64,000 nt of DNA from Dorea formicigenerans (GCF_025150245.1 NZ_CP102279.1:2477423-2541422), one strand, 5' to 3'. Shown: positions 9,878-18,470, counted from the stretch's first letter. The notes: a model not told the origin generated them from the sequence alone. Translations and numbers: made by a program.

Positions 9878-10239
9878 ACGGGGTTAAGCGGCTGACGCCG
9901 CCCCAGAGCCGGAAAGTCAACGCCCTTGTGCGCCGGACGTGCTGCAATTATGATAACGGGAACTGTATCTTACTGGACGACGGGGACGAGTGCGTTTGTC
10001 CGCAGCTCATTTCCTATTCGCTTCTCTGCAAGTGGTTCCGGGCTGCGGTGCTTCCCGCCGACAGGCTACTCTATGCGGAGCTTTACCAGACAGGGGACAA
10101 GAAGAAGTGTACCGAGTGCGGCGCGTTCTTTGCGTCAACCTCTAACAGTGTCAAATACTGCCCCGTCTGCCGGAAGCGTATCACCCGCAGACAAGCTGCC
10201 GAGCGCATGAGGAAAAGACGCACCCCTGTTACGCAGTAG
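9874..10239 (+). CDS. Cysteine-rich VLP domain protein
   Basis: A 121-residue protein with CCNYDNGNC, CVCPQ, the family signature CKWFRAAVLP, and a C-terminal zinc ribbon (CTECGAFF, then CPVCRKR) followed by a basic tail. This matches the Cys-rich VLP proteins of Tn1549-like ICEs. The zinc ribbon and Arg-rich end suggest nucleic acid binding, but the role is not established. The start overlaps the TTRAP stop, and it is the last gene before a strong bidirectional hairpin. Confidence 0.75.
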   Translation: MNGVKRLTPPQSRKVNALVRRTCCNYDNGNCILLDDGDECVCPQLISYSLLCKWFRAAVLPADRLLYAELYQTGDKKKCTECGAFFASTSNSVKYCPVCRKRITRRQAAERMRKRRTPVTQ

Positions 10240-10366
10240 GTGCGGAAAATCCCTTGATTTACAGGGCTTTCCGGGCGTGAAAATCGGATAGGCGATACTT
10301 TATACCTTTACCCCCGAAAATGGCGTTCTACTGCGTAACATTCACGAAAACAGCACCCATAAAAAG

Positions 10367-10412
10367 ACAGGGCGCGGAAGTCATATACTGGCTTCCGCGC
10401 CCTGTTCTTTTT
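10367..10412 (+). terminator. Rho-independent terminator, probably bidirectional
   Basis: A 14-bp perfect GC-rich stem (10367-10380 with 10392-10405) and an 11-base loop are followed by a T tract (10408-10414). It sits between the rightward accessory operon and the leftward regulator at 10417-10668. Confidence 0.85.
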
Positions 10413-10416
10413 TTGC

Positions 10417-10668
10417 CTATCTGACATTTCCCTTTTCCATTTCTTCAAGCGGGAACTGCGGGAGGGCTTCTATCAGCTTCTTTGTGATAGACTGGCGCAT
10501 ATCTTCGTTGATTTCCTGTTTCGTGCTTCCGTCTGGCTGTCTGACCGCTACCGTCGATAGCCTGTCGATTTCGTCCTTGTAGCAATCCACGACTTTCTCC
10601 ACCGCCCATTTCTCCCCGGCAACGGCGGCGCGTATGGTTTCATATTCCGGCATTTTCTGGTTTTCCAT
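10417..10668 (-). CDS. Small HTH_16-like regulator
   Basis: An 83-residue protein (MENQKMPEYETIRAAVAGE) whose spacing of helices resembles the HTH_16 proteins of Tn916/Tn1549-type elements, as does the protein at 15515-15775. The start at 10668 is chosen because GAGGAGCG lies 6 bases upstream; a longer frame to 10704 has no good ribosome site. It lies downstream of the relaxase gene on the same strand, probably in one mobilisation operon. Confidence 0.65.
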   Translation of the reverse strand: MENQKMPEYETIRAAVAGEKWAVEKVVDCYKDEIDRLSTVAVRQPDGSTKQEINEDMRQSITKKLIEALPQFPLEEMEKGNVR

Positions 10669-10731
10669 GCTCAACGCTCCTCTGCTTTTTGATAGCCCTA
10701 TCATAGCACAGCGGCGGGGATTTTGCTATCC

Positions 10732-12078
10732 TTATCCGCGTTCTGTTTCCTTTTCCCGTTCCGGCTGTCTGTCTGCCTGTAAAATGCTGTCAATGTTCTG
10801 CTTGATAATATCATATTCCCGGACTTTCTTTTTCAATTTTCCATAGTCGGCGTAAAGGGCTTCTTTCTGCGCTTGGAGGGCTTCATACTCCGATTGCAGC
10901 GCGGCGAGGTTCGGGAGCTTCGCAATGCCCGCCGCTTTCAGTGACCTTACGGCGGCTTCATGGAGGATAATTGCCTGTTCCTGTCCGGCGCGGTACTTCT
11001 CCCTGTTCCTTGCCTTGCGGTATGCGTCATAGACAGGCTTTGTCTTTTGATAGGTGGAAACATTCTTGATAAGCACCGCCATTTCCGCAAGCCGCTTTTC
11101 GGCGTTCTTCAATGCGTCTGCCGCCTGTCCGCTTTCCGCTGCCATTTCCTCAATCCGGCTGACTAAATCCGCGTACTGCTCAATCTTATGTTCCGTCAAG
11201 AAATTCATTGTTTTAGCTGCCTGTTTCAGATTGTGGATTTTCGCCCACTGTTCATAGCCCTTACTCTGCGCTGCCTTGATACTGTTCTCAATGTCGATAA
11301 GCAGCGACACGCCGCGCTGCTCTCTGGGAGCTTTCGCCACCTTTGTCCGTCTGCCCGCTATCCGTTCCCTTACGGCTTCCTCTGTATAGTCTGCGCCGAG
11401 GGTTTTAAGGCGGGTGAAGCGTTCCTGTCCGGGGGCGCGGCATGATACATATTTCCCCGGCTTTATCTCATAGCCCGCCGCCTGTAACCGCGTTAGCAAT
11501 TCCTCAAAACTGGAAACTTGGGGGATAAGCGCGTCAACAGTGGTTTTCAGCTTGCCTTTCCAACTTGTACCCGTCTTTTCTGCCTGGTACTCCGCATAGC
11601 TCTTTCCCTTGCTGCCCTTGCCGGGGACGACAACGGACAAGCCATTTTCCCGGCACAGCTTGTCGCTCATGTTCCGTATGCCGTAATAGCTCCTTTTGTT
11701 GGAATTGTATTTATGGTGGTCTACAAAGTTCACCGCGCAAAAAATGATATGGTTATGGACGTGTCCTTTGTCAATGTGCGTCGTGAGTACATACTCATGC
11801 TGCCCCTTTGTTACCGCGTCGGCAAGCTGCTTTCCGATTTCATGGGCTTTCTGATAATCGACTTCCCCCGGCTCAAAGGACTGTATCAGATGAAAGGCTA
11901 AATTGTTCCCCTTTTGGAGTGCTTGCGACAGGGTATATTCAAACTCAATATCTGCCGTTTCATAGGAGCAACCGAAAGAGGACACAAGCATTTTCCCGTC
12001 CGTCTTGTCCGGGTTTTCGATATAGTCAAGGGCTTTGCTTAGAGTGCTTTTAATAGGCTTAATCTTTGTAACCGCCAT
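10732..12078 (-). CDS. Relaxase / mobilisation nuclease (MobP-like)
   Basis: A 448-residue relaxase. The N-terminal part has the histidine cluster HIDKGHVHNHII expected to bind the metal at the nicking site, and an upstream conserved block (AFHLIQSFEPGEVD). The C-terminal third is coiled coil. It nicks oriT and pilots the strand through the conjugation channel. It overlaps the end of mobC by 40 bases, and an oriT-like repeat lies just upstream of mobC. Length and motif are typical of relaxases in Tn1549-like ICEs. Confidence 0.88.
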   Translation of the reverse strand: MAVTKIKPIKSTLSKALDYIENPDKTDGKMLVSSFGCSYETADIEFEYTLSQALQKGNNLAFHLIQSFEPGEVDYQKAHEIGKQLADAVTKGQHEYVLTTHIDKGHVHNHIIFCAVNFVDHHKYNSNKRSYYGIRNMSDKLCRENGLSVVVPGKGSKGKSYAEYQAEKTGTSWKGKLKTTVDALIPQVSSFEELLTRLQAAGYEIKPGKYVSCRAPGQERFTRLKTLGADYTEEAVRERIAGRRTKVAKAPREQRGVSLLIDIENSIKAAQSKGYEQWAKIHNLKQAAKTMNFLTEHKIEQYADLVSRIEEMAAESGQAADALKNAEKRLAEMAVLIKNVSTYQKTKPVYDAYRKARNREKYRAGQEQAIILHEAAVRSLKAAGIAKLPNLAALQSEYEALQAQKEALYADYGKLKKKVREYDIIKQNIDSILQADRQPEREKETERG

Positions 12079-12368
12079 ATCTCCGCAAGCACCCCCTTTA
12101 TTTCCTCTATGTCCTCTTGGTATGCGTTCCCCGTCGCGTTTACGCGGCGTGCTATCTGGTTGACGTTGACACCGATTTTCTGTATCTCTGCGGTCATAGC
12201 CTTTATATCGGCGTGGTCTATCTGAATGATATACCCGTCAATGGCAATCTTCCGCAGATACGCCGCCATGTTCCGGGTGGGTACGAGCTTCATTTTTTCC
12301 AGTATTAAATCCCGTTCCGCTTCCGTCACTCTGAATTTGATTTGCACTGTCCTTTTGCGTCCGTCCAT
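12039..12368 (-). CDS. mobC: MobC-like relaxosome protein
   Basis: A 109-residue protein with an N-terminal ribbon-helix-helix-like region (RTVQIKFRVTEAERDLI) and the MobC signature IGVNVNQIARRVNATG. It helps the relaxase open oriT. The start at 12368 has AAAGGAG 8 bases upstream; the longer frame to 12413 has none. It is the first gene of the mobilisation operon and overlaps the relaxase. Confidence 0.82.
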   Translation of the reverse strand: MDGRKRTVQIKFRVTEAERDLILEKMKLVPTRNMAAYLRKIAIDGYIIQIDHADIKAMTAEIQKIGVNVNQIARRVNATGNAYQEDIEEIKGVLAEIWRLQRLSLLKAL

Positions 12369-12397
12369 GTGTTCGCTCCTTTCCTTTCCGTTCCGAG

Positions 12398-12483
12398 ACT
12401 TCCCAACAAGCAATTTTCAACCGACGCGCCGCAGCGCGGGAGGGCGAAAATACGGAAGTGGTACCCGCTTCCTATGCTTGCTA
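12398..12483 (-). other. Candidate oriT, copy B (upstream of mobC)
   Basis: On the minus strand this 86-base element reads AGCAAGCATAGGAAGCGGG, then a palindrome centred on GGTACC, a GC-rich middle, and TTGCTTGTTGGGAAGT, ending 29 bases before the mobC start. Position directly upstream of mobC-relaxase and the inverted repeats fit an origin of transfer. Left (about 33 bases) and right (16 bases) blocks match copy A at 4945-5031, while the middle has diverged. Nic position cannot be read from sequence. Confidence 0.65.
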
Positions 12484-12625
12484 CGAATGTTTTTATCCTT
12501 TAGGCTCTTATCACCTACTACGGAGAAAAAGCGATTTTGCCAAACTTACGCAAAAGAAAAACGCTGCAACCTCAAAAAAGATTACAACGCTTTCTAAATC
12601 CTGTTCAGTTTTAAGTCGGACATTC

Positions 12626-12979
12626 CTATTCGCCCTCTTTTTCGACTTCGGAAATCTCCTTTGCCGTTGCGGTTACAATCCGTATGCCTGTATCACTCAT
12701 ACCGTCAAGAAGCGCGTCAAGCTGCCGCCGCTGCGTGTTCTTCTCCGGCGGCGTTTCTAAAAGGAATTGGTCTACGGATATATGGTAACGCTGTATCAGC
12801 TCAAAGAATATCTGTAAACTTGGGTGCTGCCCCTTGTTCTCAATGTTCGCAAGGTAGCGCGGCGAGATAAACATTTCGTCGCCTACTTTCTTGCGGCTCT
12901 CCTTGCATCCCTCACGCGCTGCCTTTATCGCTGCCCCAAAAGCCTTAAAGTCGTATCGTGGTACTGGTCTTTTTGCCAT
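12626..12979 (-). CDS. XRE-family HTH regulator of the ICE
   Basis: A 117-residue protein with an N-terminal Cro/CI helix-turn-helix (DEMFISPRYLANIENKGQHP) and a helical C-terminus. AGGGTG lies 8 bases before the ATG. Such a regulator stands between the mobilisation genes and the cargo site in Tn1549-like elements and probably controls transfer genes. Its upstream side faces the AT-rich cassette, which begins within about 40 bases. Confidence 0.8.
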   Translation of the reverse strand: MAKRPVPRYDFKAFGAAIKAAREGCKESRKKVGDEMFISPRYLANIENKGQHPSLQIFFELIQRYHISVDQFLLETPPEKNTQRRQLDALLDGMSDTGIRIVTATAKEISEVEKEGE

Positions 12980-13075
12980 AGTTATTCACCCTATTACATT
13001 TTACTGTTCCCCTTTCTTCTTGGATATGTCTACGTAGTTCTATCAGTTAGCCAAAATAATTCATATATATATATG

Positions 13076-13103
13076 TTGACAACAAGCTGCTTTTGTATAT
13101 AAT
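13076..13103 (+). promoter_or_regulatory. Promoter of the KTR-methyltransferase cassette
   Basis: Consensus -35 TTGACA (13076-13081), a 16-base spacer and -10 TATAAT (13098-13103). It is followed by GGGGGGG and the leader peptide start at 13129. Confidence 0.8.
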
Positions 13104-13128
13104 ATTATATAAAAGGGGGGGAATGTTT

Positions 13129-13155
13129 ATGTTACATAGCATGCGTATTCGATAA
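13129..13155 (+). CDS. Leader peptide MLHSMRIR
   Basis: An 8-codon ORF with a strong G-rich ribosome site about 7 bases upstream; an alternative in-frame ATG lies at 13123. It sits within the first arm of a hairpin and ahead of U-tract hairpins, the layout of ribosome-stalling attenuators of drug-inducible genes. The peptide resembles short leaders upstream of ribosome-protection tet genes (recalled, not searched). Confidence 0.7.
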   Translation: MLHSMRIR

Positions 13156-13344
13156 GCATTGAAATCAAAAAAGATTTTTCCCATTTTCAATATGGGCTTT
13201 TTTGTCATGCTTATTTTGCGTATGCTATACAACAAAACTAACGACGTATAGACATAGTATAAAAACTATGCCTTAATTTTGTTGTAGTATTATATGTATA
13301 AATGCAGGTCAATGCTCATGTTGAGAATTGACCTGCATTTTTTT
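13138..13344 (+). promoter_or_regulatory. Transcription attenuator of the KTR-methyltransferase cassette
   Basis: Three structures are visible. Bases 13138-13159, overlapping the leader ORF, pair with 13207-13226. Inside this lies an A-rich/U-rich hairpin around CCCAT/ATGGG ending in a T tract at 13197-13203. A strong terminator follows: a 13-bp stem (13301-13313 with 13327-13339) and seven Ts, just before the ribosome site of the KTR gene. Stalled ribosomes on the leader would free the downstream hairpins to refold. Drug induction is inferred. Confidence 0.7.
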
Positions 13345-13363
13345 GCGCAAAAGGAGAAATATT

Positions 13364-13543
13364 ATGCTTGAAAAATATTGGATAAAATGTCCAATTTGTA
13401 ACGGAAAGACGAGGGTTCAAGTATTTTATAATACGGTATTAAGAAATTTTCCTCTTTTCTGCCCTAAATGTAAATTAACGCATATCGTTGATGTTGAAAA
13501 ACTAGAAATCATAATCAAAAACTCTGAAAAACAAACTTTTTAA
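13364..13543 (+). CDS. Cysteine-rich KTR domain protein
   Basis: A 59-residue zinc-ribbon-like protein with CPICNGKTR and CPKCK. This matches the small Cys-rich KTR proteins that accompany resistance genes on ICEs of gut Firmicutes; the function is unknown. The start at 13364 follows AAAGGAG with 7 bases of spacing; the longer frame from 13328 would run through the terminator hairpin. It ends 23 bases before the methyltransferase start, so the two are cotranscribed. Confidence 0.75.
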   Translation: MLEKYWIKCPICNGKTRVQVFYNTVLRNFPLFCPKCKLTHIVDVEKLEIIIKNSEKQTF

Positions 13544-13566
13544 TTTTGAAAAGGAAGGATATTTAA

Positions 13567-14556
13567 ATGAAACACTTACCTAAAAGTACACCTACGGAAA
13601 TATTGAATGACCCATACGGATTTACTTACAAAGAAATGTCGGAAGTAATTGGAGAGGATAAAGCAAGAGCCTTATATACGGAATTGTATAAACAGCCATT
13701 TCACAAAGAAAATCTATCAATATCAACAAAAAAAGTCTATAAAAGTAGCGATACTGAAAAGTATGTTTATGAATTGAAAGATAACAGGTATATTGAAACG
13801 GTTTTTATTAAACGGCGAGATGGTGGGACTGTTTGCGTAAGTACGCAAGTTGGTTGTTCTGTTGGCTGTATTTTTTGTGAGTCCGGACGCAATGGTTTTG
13901 TTCGTAATCTAACACCGTCTGAAATTGTGCAGCAGGTTGTATTGATACGTCAAAAAGTAAATCGTATCGTTTTTATGGGAATGGGAGAACCTTTATTCAA
14001 TTACGACAACTTGATTGCAGCAATCCATATTCTTCGAGATAGAAATGGACTTAACTTTCCAACCGACGGCATTACCGTATCAACAGTTGGTCCAGTTAAT
14101 CAATTAAAAAAATTGCGCGAAGAACATCTAAAAATTCAGTTGACAATATCTTTACATGCAGCAACACAGGCTGCGAGAAACTGTATCATTCCTCATATGC
14201 ACATGTACGCTATTGAAGATGTTGTTAAGCAAGCATTGTCCTATTCTCAAAGGCATAATCGAAAAGTGGTATTTGCGTATTTGCTTTTACCAGGTATAAA
14301 TGACCGTTCCTCAGATATAAGGCAACTTGCAAAATGGTTTAAGGGCAAAAATGTTATGATTAACGTGCTGCAATACAACCCGACGAGTAATTCAAAAATT
14401 AGAGCACCACAAAAACAAGAAATGGTTGCGTTCAAACATCAATTAGAGCAAACAGGACTTGAAGTTACCATGAGAGTTTCTCATGGTAGAGAGATTAAAG
14501 CAGCTTGTGGACAGTTAGCTAATACATATAATAAAGCCAAAAAACAACAGAAATAA
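13567..14556 (+). CDS. RlmN/Cfr-family radical-SAM 23S rRNA A2503 methyltransferase, accessory copy
   Basis: A 329-residue radical-SAM enzyme. The cluster motif is CSVGCIFC (CxxxCxxC) near residue 97-104. The glycine motif FMGMGEPL and the C-terminal AACGQL follow, the latter holding the second Cys that carries the methyl group in RlmN and Cfr. It should methylate A2503 of 23S rRNA at C2 (RlmN) or C8 (Cfr); the sequence does not decide which. It is about 20 residues shorter than Cfr. Being on an ICE, AT-rich against a GC-rich backbone, and attenuator-controlled all favour an antibiotic-resistance role. AAGGAAGGA precedes the start. Confidence 0.8.
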   Translation: MKHLPKSTPTEILNDPYGFTYKEMSEVIGEDKARALYTELYKQPFHKENLSISTKKVYKSSDTEKYVYELKDNRYIETVFIKRRDGGTVCVSTQVGCSVGCIFCESGRNGFVRNLTPSEIVQQVVLIRQKVNRIVFMGMGEPLFNYDNLIAAIHILRDRNGLNFPTDGITVSTVGPVNQLKKLREEHLKIQLTISLHAATQAARNCIIPHMHMYAIEDVVKQALSYSQRHNRKVVFAYLLLPGINDRSSDIRQLAKWFKGKNVMINVLQYNPTSNSKIRAPQKQEMVAFKHQLEQTGLEVTMRVSHGREIKAACGQLANTYNKAKKQQK

Positions 14557-14586
14557 TTTAATTAAAAGAGCCAGACGCACAGACGC

Positions 14587-14636
14587 AGAGCCGATAATAT
14601 GCAGTTTGAAATACTGCTGTTATCGGCTCTTTTTTG
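14587..14636 (+). terminator. Rho-independent terminator after the methyltransferase
   Basis: An 11-bp stem (14587-14597 with 14620-14630), a second stem inside it (GCAGT/ACTGC), and a T run at 14629-14635. It closes the AT-rich cassette transcript. Confidence 0.88.
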
Positions 14637-14806
14637 ATTTTAATTTGTGCCCCTAATAACCATATTGGAGCAAAATCAGAACTGTTGCTTGTCGTTCTTT
14701 GATTTCCGCAGCAGCTTTGAAAAATCAAAGCCGCCGTTTCTTTTTATCTTCTAATGAAATGACGCGGTATCACTGTTGAAATCGGCGGCTAAAGGAGGTA
14801 GCCGCC

Positions 14807-14992
14807 ATGAAGCAAAAAGCATATCGACAAAATCCGACAGTTATTGACTTATCAAAAAAAGCCCGCCCACCACCGGGGGAAACTACGCTTATATATATGA
14901 ACTATCTAATCATCTGGATACTGCTTACAATGCCTATGCGCCCGTCCGGGCTTTTCGGACGGGCGCATTTTGTACGTTCAAAAAATTTTTGA
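14807..14992 (+). CDS. Possible leader ORF upstream of the ICE sigma factor
   Basis: A 61-codon ORF with an excellent ribosome site (AAAGGAGG, 9 bases upstream of the ATG). The first 30 codons look coding (MKQKAYRQNPTVIDLSKKAR). After the TA-repeat at about 14891-14899 the frame becomes hydrophobic and unconvincing, while the frame two bases over reads ELSNHLDTAYNAYAPVRAF and continues in frame into the sigma factor. Either a short leader peptide or a frame-slipped gene is possible. The ORF contains a strong hairpin at 14936-14968. Confidence 0.4.
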   Translation: MKQKAYRQNPTVIDLSKKARPPPGETTLIYMNYLIIWILLTMPMRPSGLFGRAHFVRSKNF

Positions 14993-15032
14993 AGAAATTT
15001 CAAAAAATCTTCGGCGTTTTTGAAAAACGCCG
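14936..15032 (+). promoter_or_regulatory. Two hairpins in the leader of the ICE sigma factor gene
   Basis: A 13-bp perfect GC-rich stem (14936-14948 with 14956-14968) followed by TTTGT resembles a terminator, and a second hairpin (CGGCGTTT / AACGCCG, 15012-15032) follows. Both lie between the 14807 ORF and the sigma factor start, suggesting attenuation of the sigma factor transcript. Confidence 0.6.
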
Positions 15033-15093
15033 TATTGCCCCGCGAAAAGGGGGGAAGCACCACCAACTTTCCAACGAGAAAGGAGGTGAGAAT

Positions 15094-15534
15094 GTGGAAC
15101 CTAATAGCAGGGAGTTTTACAAACAGTGTGCTTTTCAGAAGTTTTGTAATACGGTATTGCACAATGAAGCTTGCGACACCCATAGAGAACTTCGCAGACA
15201 CAAGGCAAAGGAAGTGACCTTTTCCGACATGACCTTAGACGAAGCGCGGCAGCTTCATACGTTTGATGAATATTTCAAACGTGAAGCCGCCGAAACCGTC
15301 TTTGAGAAAGCCGGGAAGAAAATCACGCCAAAGCTGCTTCTTGAAGCAATCCGTACTTTGCCGGAAGAAAAGCGCAAAGCCATATTGCTGTATTACTTCG
15401 AGGGAATGAACGATACCGAGATTGCGGAGCTGTTCAACACGTCGAGAAGCACGATACAGTACAGGCGGACAAGCTCTTTTGAGAAATTAAGAAAATATCT
15501 GGAGGAAAATGCTGATGAATGGGACGAATGGTAA
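15094..15534 (+). CDS. Sigma-70-like (region 4) regulator of the ICE
   Basis: A 146-residue protein with a C-terminal sigma region 4 helix-turn-helix (LPEEKRKAILLYYFEGMNDT, then EIAELFNTSRSTIQYRR). A GTG start at 15094 is chosen because AAAGGAGGTGA lies just upstream in the right register; the ATG one base earlier is in another frame. Such proteins stand upstream of the HTH_16 gene and recombinase in Tn916/Tn1549-like elements. The C-terminus overlaps the next gene. Confidence 0.78.
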   Translation: MEPNSREFYKQCAFQKFCNTVLHNEACDTHRELRRHKAKEVTFSDMTLDEARQLHTFDEYFKREAAETVFEKAGKKITPKLLLEAIRTLPEEKRKAILLYYFEGMNDTEIAELFNTSRSTIQYRRTSSFEKLRKYLEENADEWDEW

Positions 15535-15775
15535 CGAACCCGGCTACCCGGAAAATGCCCTTGTTCCTTATCCTGTCATTGTGGCAGCGACAAAGGGCGA
15601 CCCGGACGCCATGAAGATTGTCTTGCAGCATTTCAGCGGCTACATAGCCCGCCTCTCCATGCGGAAGCTGTACGACGAGCGCGGGAACGTCTATTTTGGC
15701 GTAGACCACGACATTCGGGAACGGCTGCAAGCAAAACTGATGATGGCTGTCCTCACCTTTAAGGCAGAGGAATAA
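15515..15775 (+). CDS. HTH_16 domain regulator
   Basis: An 86-residue protein (ALVPYPVIVAATKGDPDAMK) of the HTH_16 type, paired with the sigma-like gene it overlaps by about 20 bases. GGAGG lies 9 bases before the ATG at 15515; the ATG at 15509 is too close to it. It is similar in layout to the protein at 10417-10668. It probably works with the sigma-like protein in control of excision or transfer. Confidence 0.7.
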   Translation: MNGTNGNEPGYPENALVPYPVIVAATKGDPDAMKIVLQHFSGYIARLSMRKLYDERGNVYFGVDHDIRERLQAKLMMAVLTFKAEE

Positions 15776-15953
15776 ACCGCAGCGGCGGCGGGACGCTTTC
15801 TCTCTCCCCCTTTTCCGTTCCGCTGCTGACGCGGCAGCAAAGCCATTCTGAACCTTGACAAAGAAAGCGGCGCAAGATAACGGCGGCGCAGCATAGGGCA
15901 AATCGGATACGTTCCTTTTGCGCCGAGCCATACGGCGGGTGCGCCATGACGCT

Positions 15954-16165
15954 ATCCGGGTGAGGTTATCCCCGCCCGGACAGCCGAGCGACCAACACCG
16001 CGCCGGAAAGCAAGTGTAGCGGCTTGCGGGCGACGACACGCAGAATATACAATGATACTTCCTTACAGCCACAGTCCGAGCGTTAAGAGCGTCGCAGGCA
16101 ATGGGTAGGGCGGCATGAGAACCATGCCGGGGTGAAATTCCCATGAGGTTATGCTAATAACCGTC
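15954..16165 (+). ncRNA. Candidate structured RNA or recombination region upstream of tnpW
   Basis: The stretch 15776-16252 has no convincing gene; its GC-rich first part (15776-15953) shows nothing clear. From 15954 hairpins are dense. TCCGGG/CCCGGA lies at 15955-15980, GCAAG/CTTGC at 16010-16027 and CGGCATG/CATGCCG (7 bp, 5-base loop) at 16111-16129. GGTTAT/ATAACC lies at 16147-16162. A long-range pair joins GCGACG (16030-16035) and CGTCGC (16090-16095). They could fold as one multi-branched RNA. No known RNA family was recognised, and strand is assumed from the flanking genes. Confidence 0.35.
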
Positions 16166-16252
16166 CGATTAAAGCCTTTGTTTTATTGAATAGTGGACTT
16201 GCTGCTATTCATAGACTATATTATATGTTTGCGAAAGAAAGGGGGATTTTCT

Positions 16253-16420
16253 TTGACGCAAAACCAAACGCCCGTTACCACAACGGAGCATAAAATAGGA
16301 AAAGTTACTTACCTTGTATGTTCGTCCGCAAGTGAACGCGCAACGGACACACTGGATAAAAAGATAAAAAAACTCATTCGCAAAGACATGGAACTGAACC
16401 CCGCAAACGCCCGGAAATAG
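16253..16420 (+). CDS. tnpW: Transposon-encoded TnpW family protein
   Basis: A 55-residue protein with the TnpW-like core HKIGKVTYLVCSSASERATD followed by a Lys-rich helix (LDKKIKKLIRKDM). A TTG start at 16253 is used because GAAAGGGGG lies upstream; the in-frame ATG at 16193 has no ribosome site. TnpW stands next to TnpX in Tn4451-type elements, and here it directly precedes the serine recombinase. Its role is unknown. Confidence 0.72.
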   Translation: MTQNQTPVTTTEHKIGKVTYLVCSSASERATDTLDKKIKKLIRKDMELNPANARK

Positions 16421-16442
16421 GGCGTTTCTTCACATTTTATAC

Positions 16443-16471
16443 ATGACACAGGCAGCGGTATGTGGTATAAT
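16443..16471 (+). promoter_or_regulatory. Promoter of the serine recombinase
   Basis: -35 ATGACA (16443-16448), a 17-base spacer and -10 TATAAT (16466-16471), about 50 bases before the recombinase start. Confidence 0.6.
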
Positions 16472-16475
16472 ATAG

Positions 16476-18197
<1,722 letters not shown>

Positions 18198-18210
18198 CAT
18201 ACATCAAAAA

Positions 18211-18257
18211 GAGGTAAGATAACACCCTCTGCAAAAAAGGTATCGTTATCTTACCTC
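18211..18257. repeat. 13-bp inverted repeat at the ICE right end
   Basis: GAGGTAAGATAAC (18211-18223) and its exact complement (18245-18257) flank 21 bases. It lies just after the recombinase stop and just inside the presumed ICE boundary. There is no T tract on either side, so a recombinase-binding site or end structure is as likely as a terminator. Confidence 0.5.
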
Positions 18258-18470
18258 AACAAAATTTCCTCCTGAGTATCCGTCATCCACATATATATCA
18301 AAGATCTGAATATCCGGCTGGCTTTTTACAAAGCTCCGAAGTAACTCTCTCTGATTTGCAATGCTGTTGCTCTCTGACTTCGCACCGCCCTCTTCCATAT
18401 CATCTTTCGATAATCGAAGATACAATGCAGCATCGTATATATCTGGCATATTAATTTGCATCTGTTCCAT
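18246..18470 (-). pseudogene. Serine recombinase gene cut by the ICE (N-terminal fragment)
   Basis: A 74-codon frame with an intact ribosome site (GGGAG) and start. It encodes the beginning of a resolvase-type catalytic domain: AALYLRLSKDD with the catalytic Ser, then IANQRELLRSFV and VDDGYSGGNF. The family continues for several hundred residues, but after GGNF the frame reads VEVR and stops. The break coincides with the end of the ICE, so insertion near 18258-18273 is the simplest explanation. The missing part should lie beyond the left end of the ICE, outside this window. Confidence 0.82.

Noticed and set aside
15434-16144. A 236-codon minus-strand ORF across the ICE sigma/HTH_16 genes and the non-coding block.
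   Set aside because: It lies opposite two recognisable genes, has no ribosome site and no family-like motif; a GC-rich antisense frame explains it.
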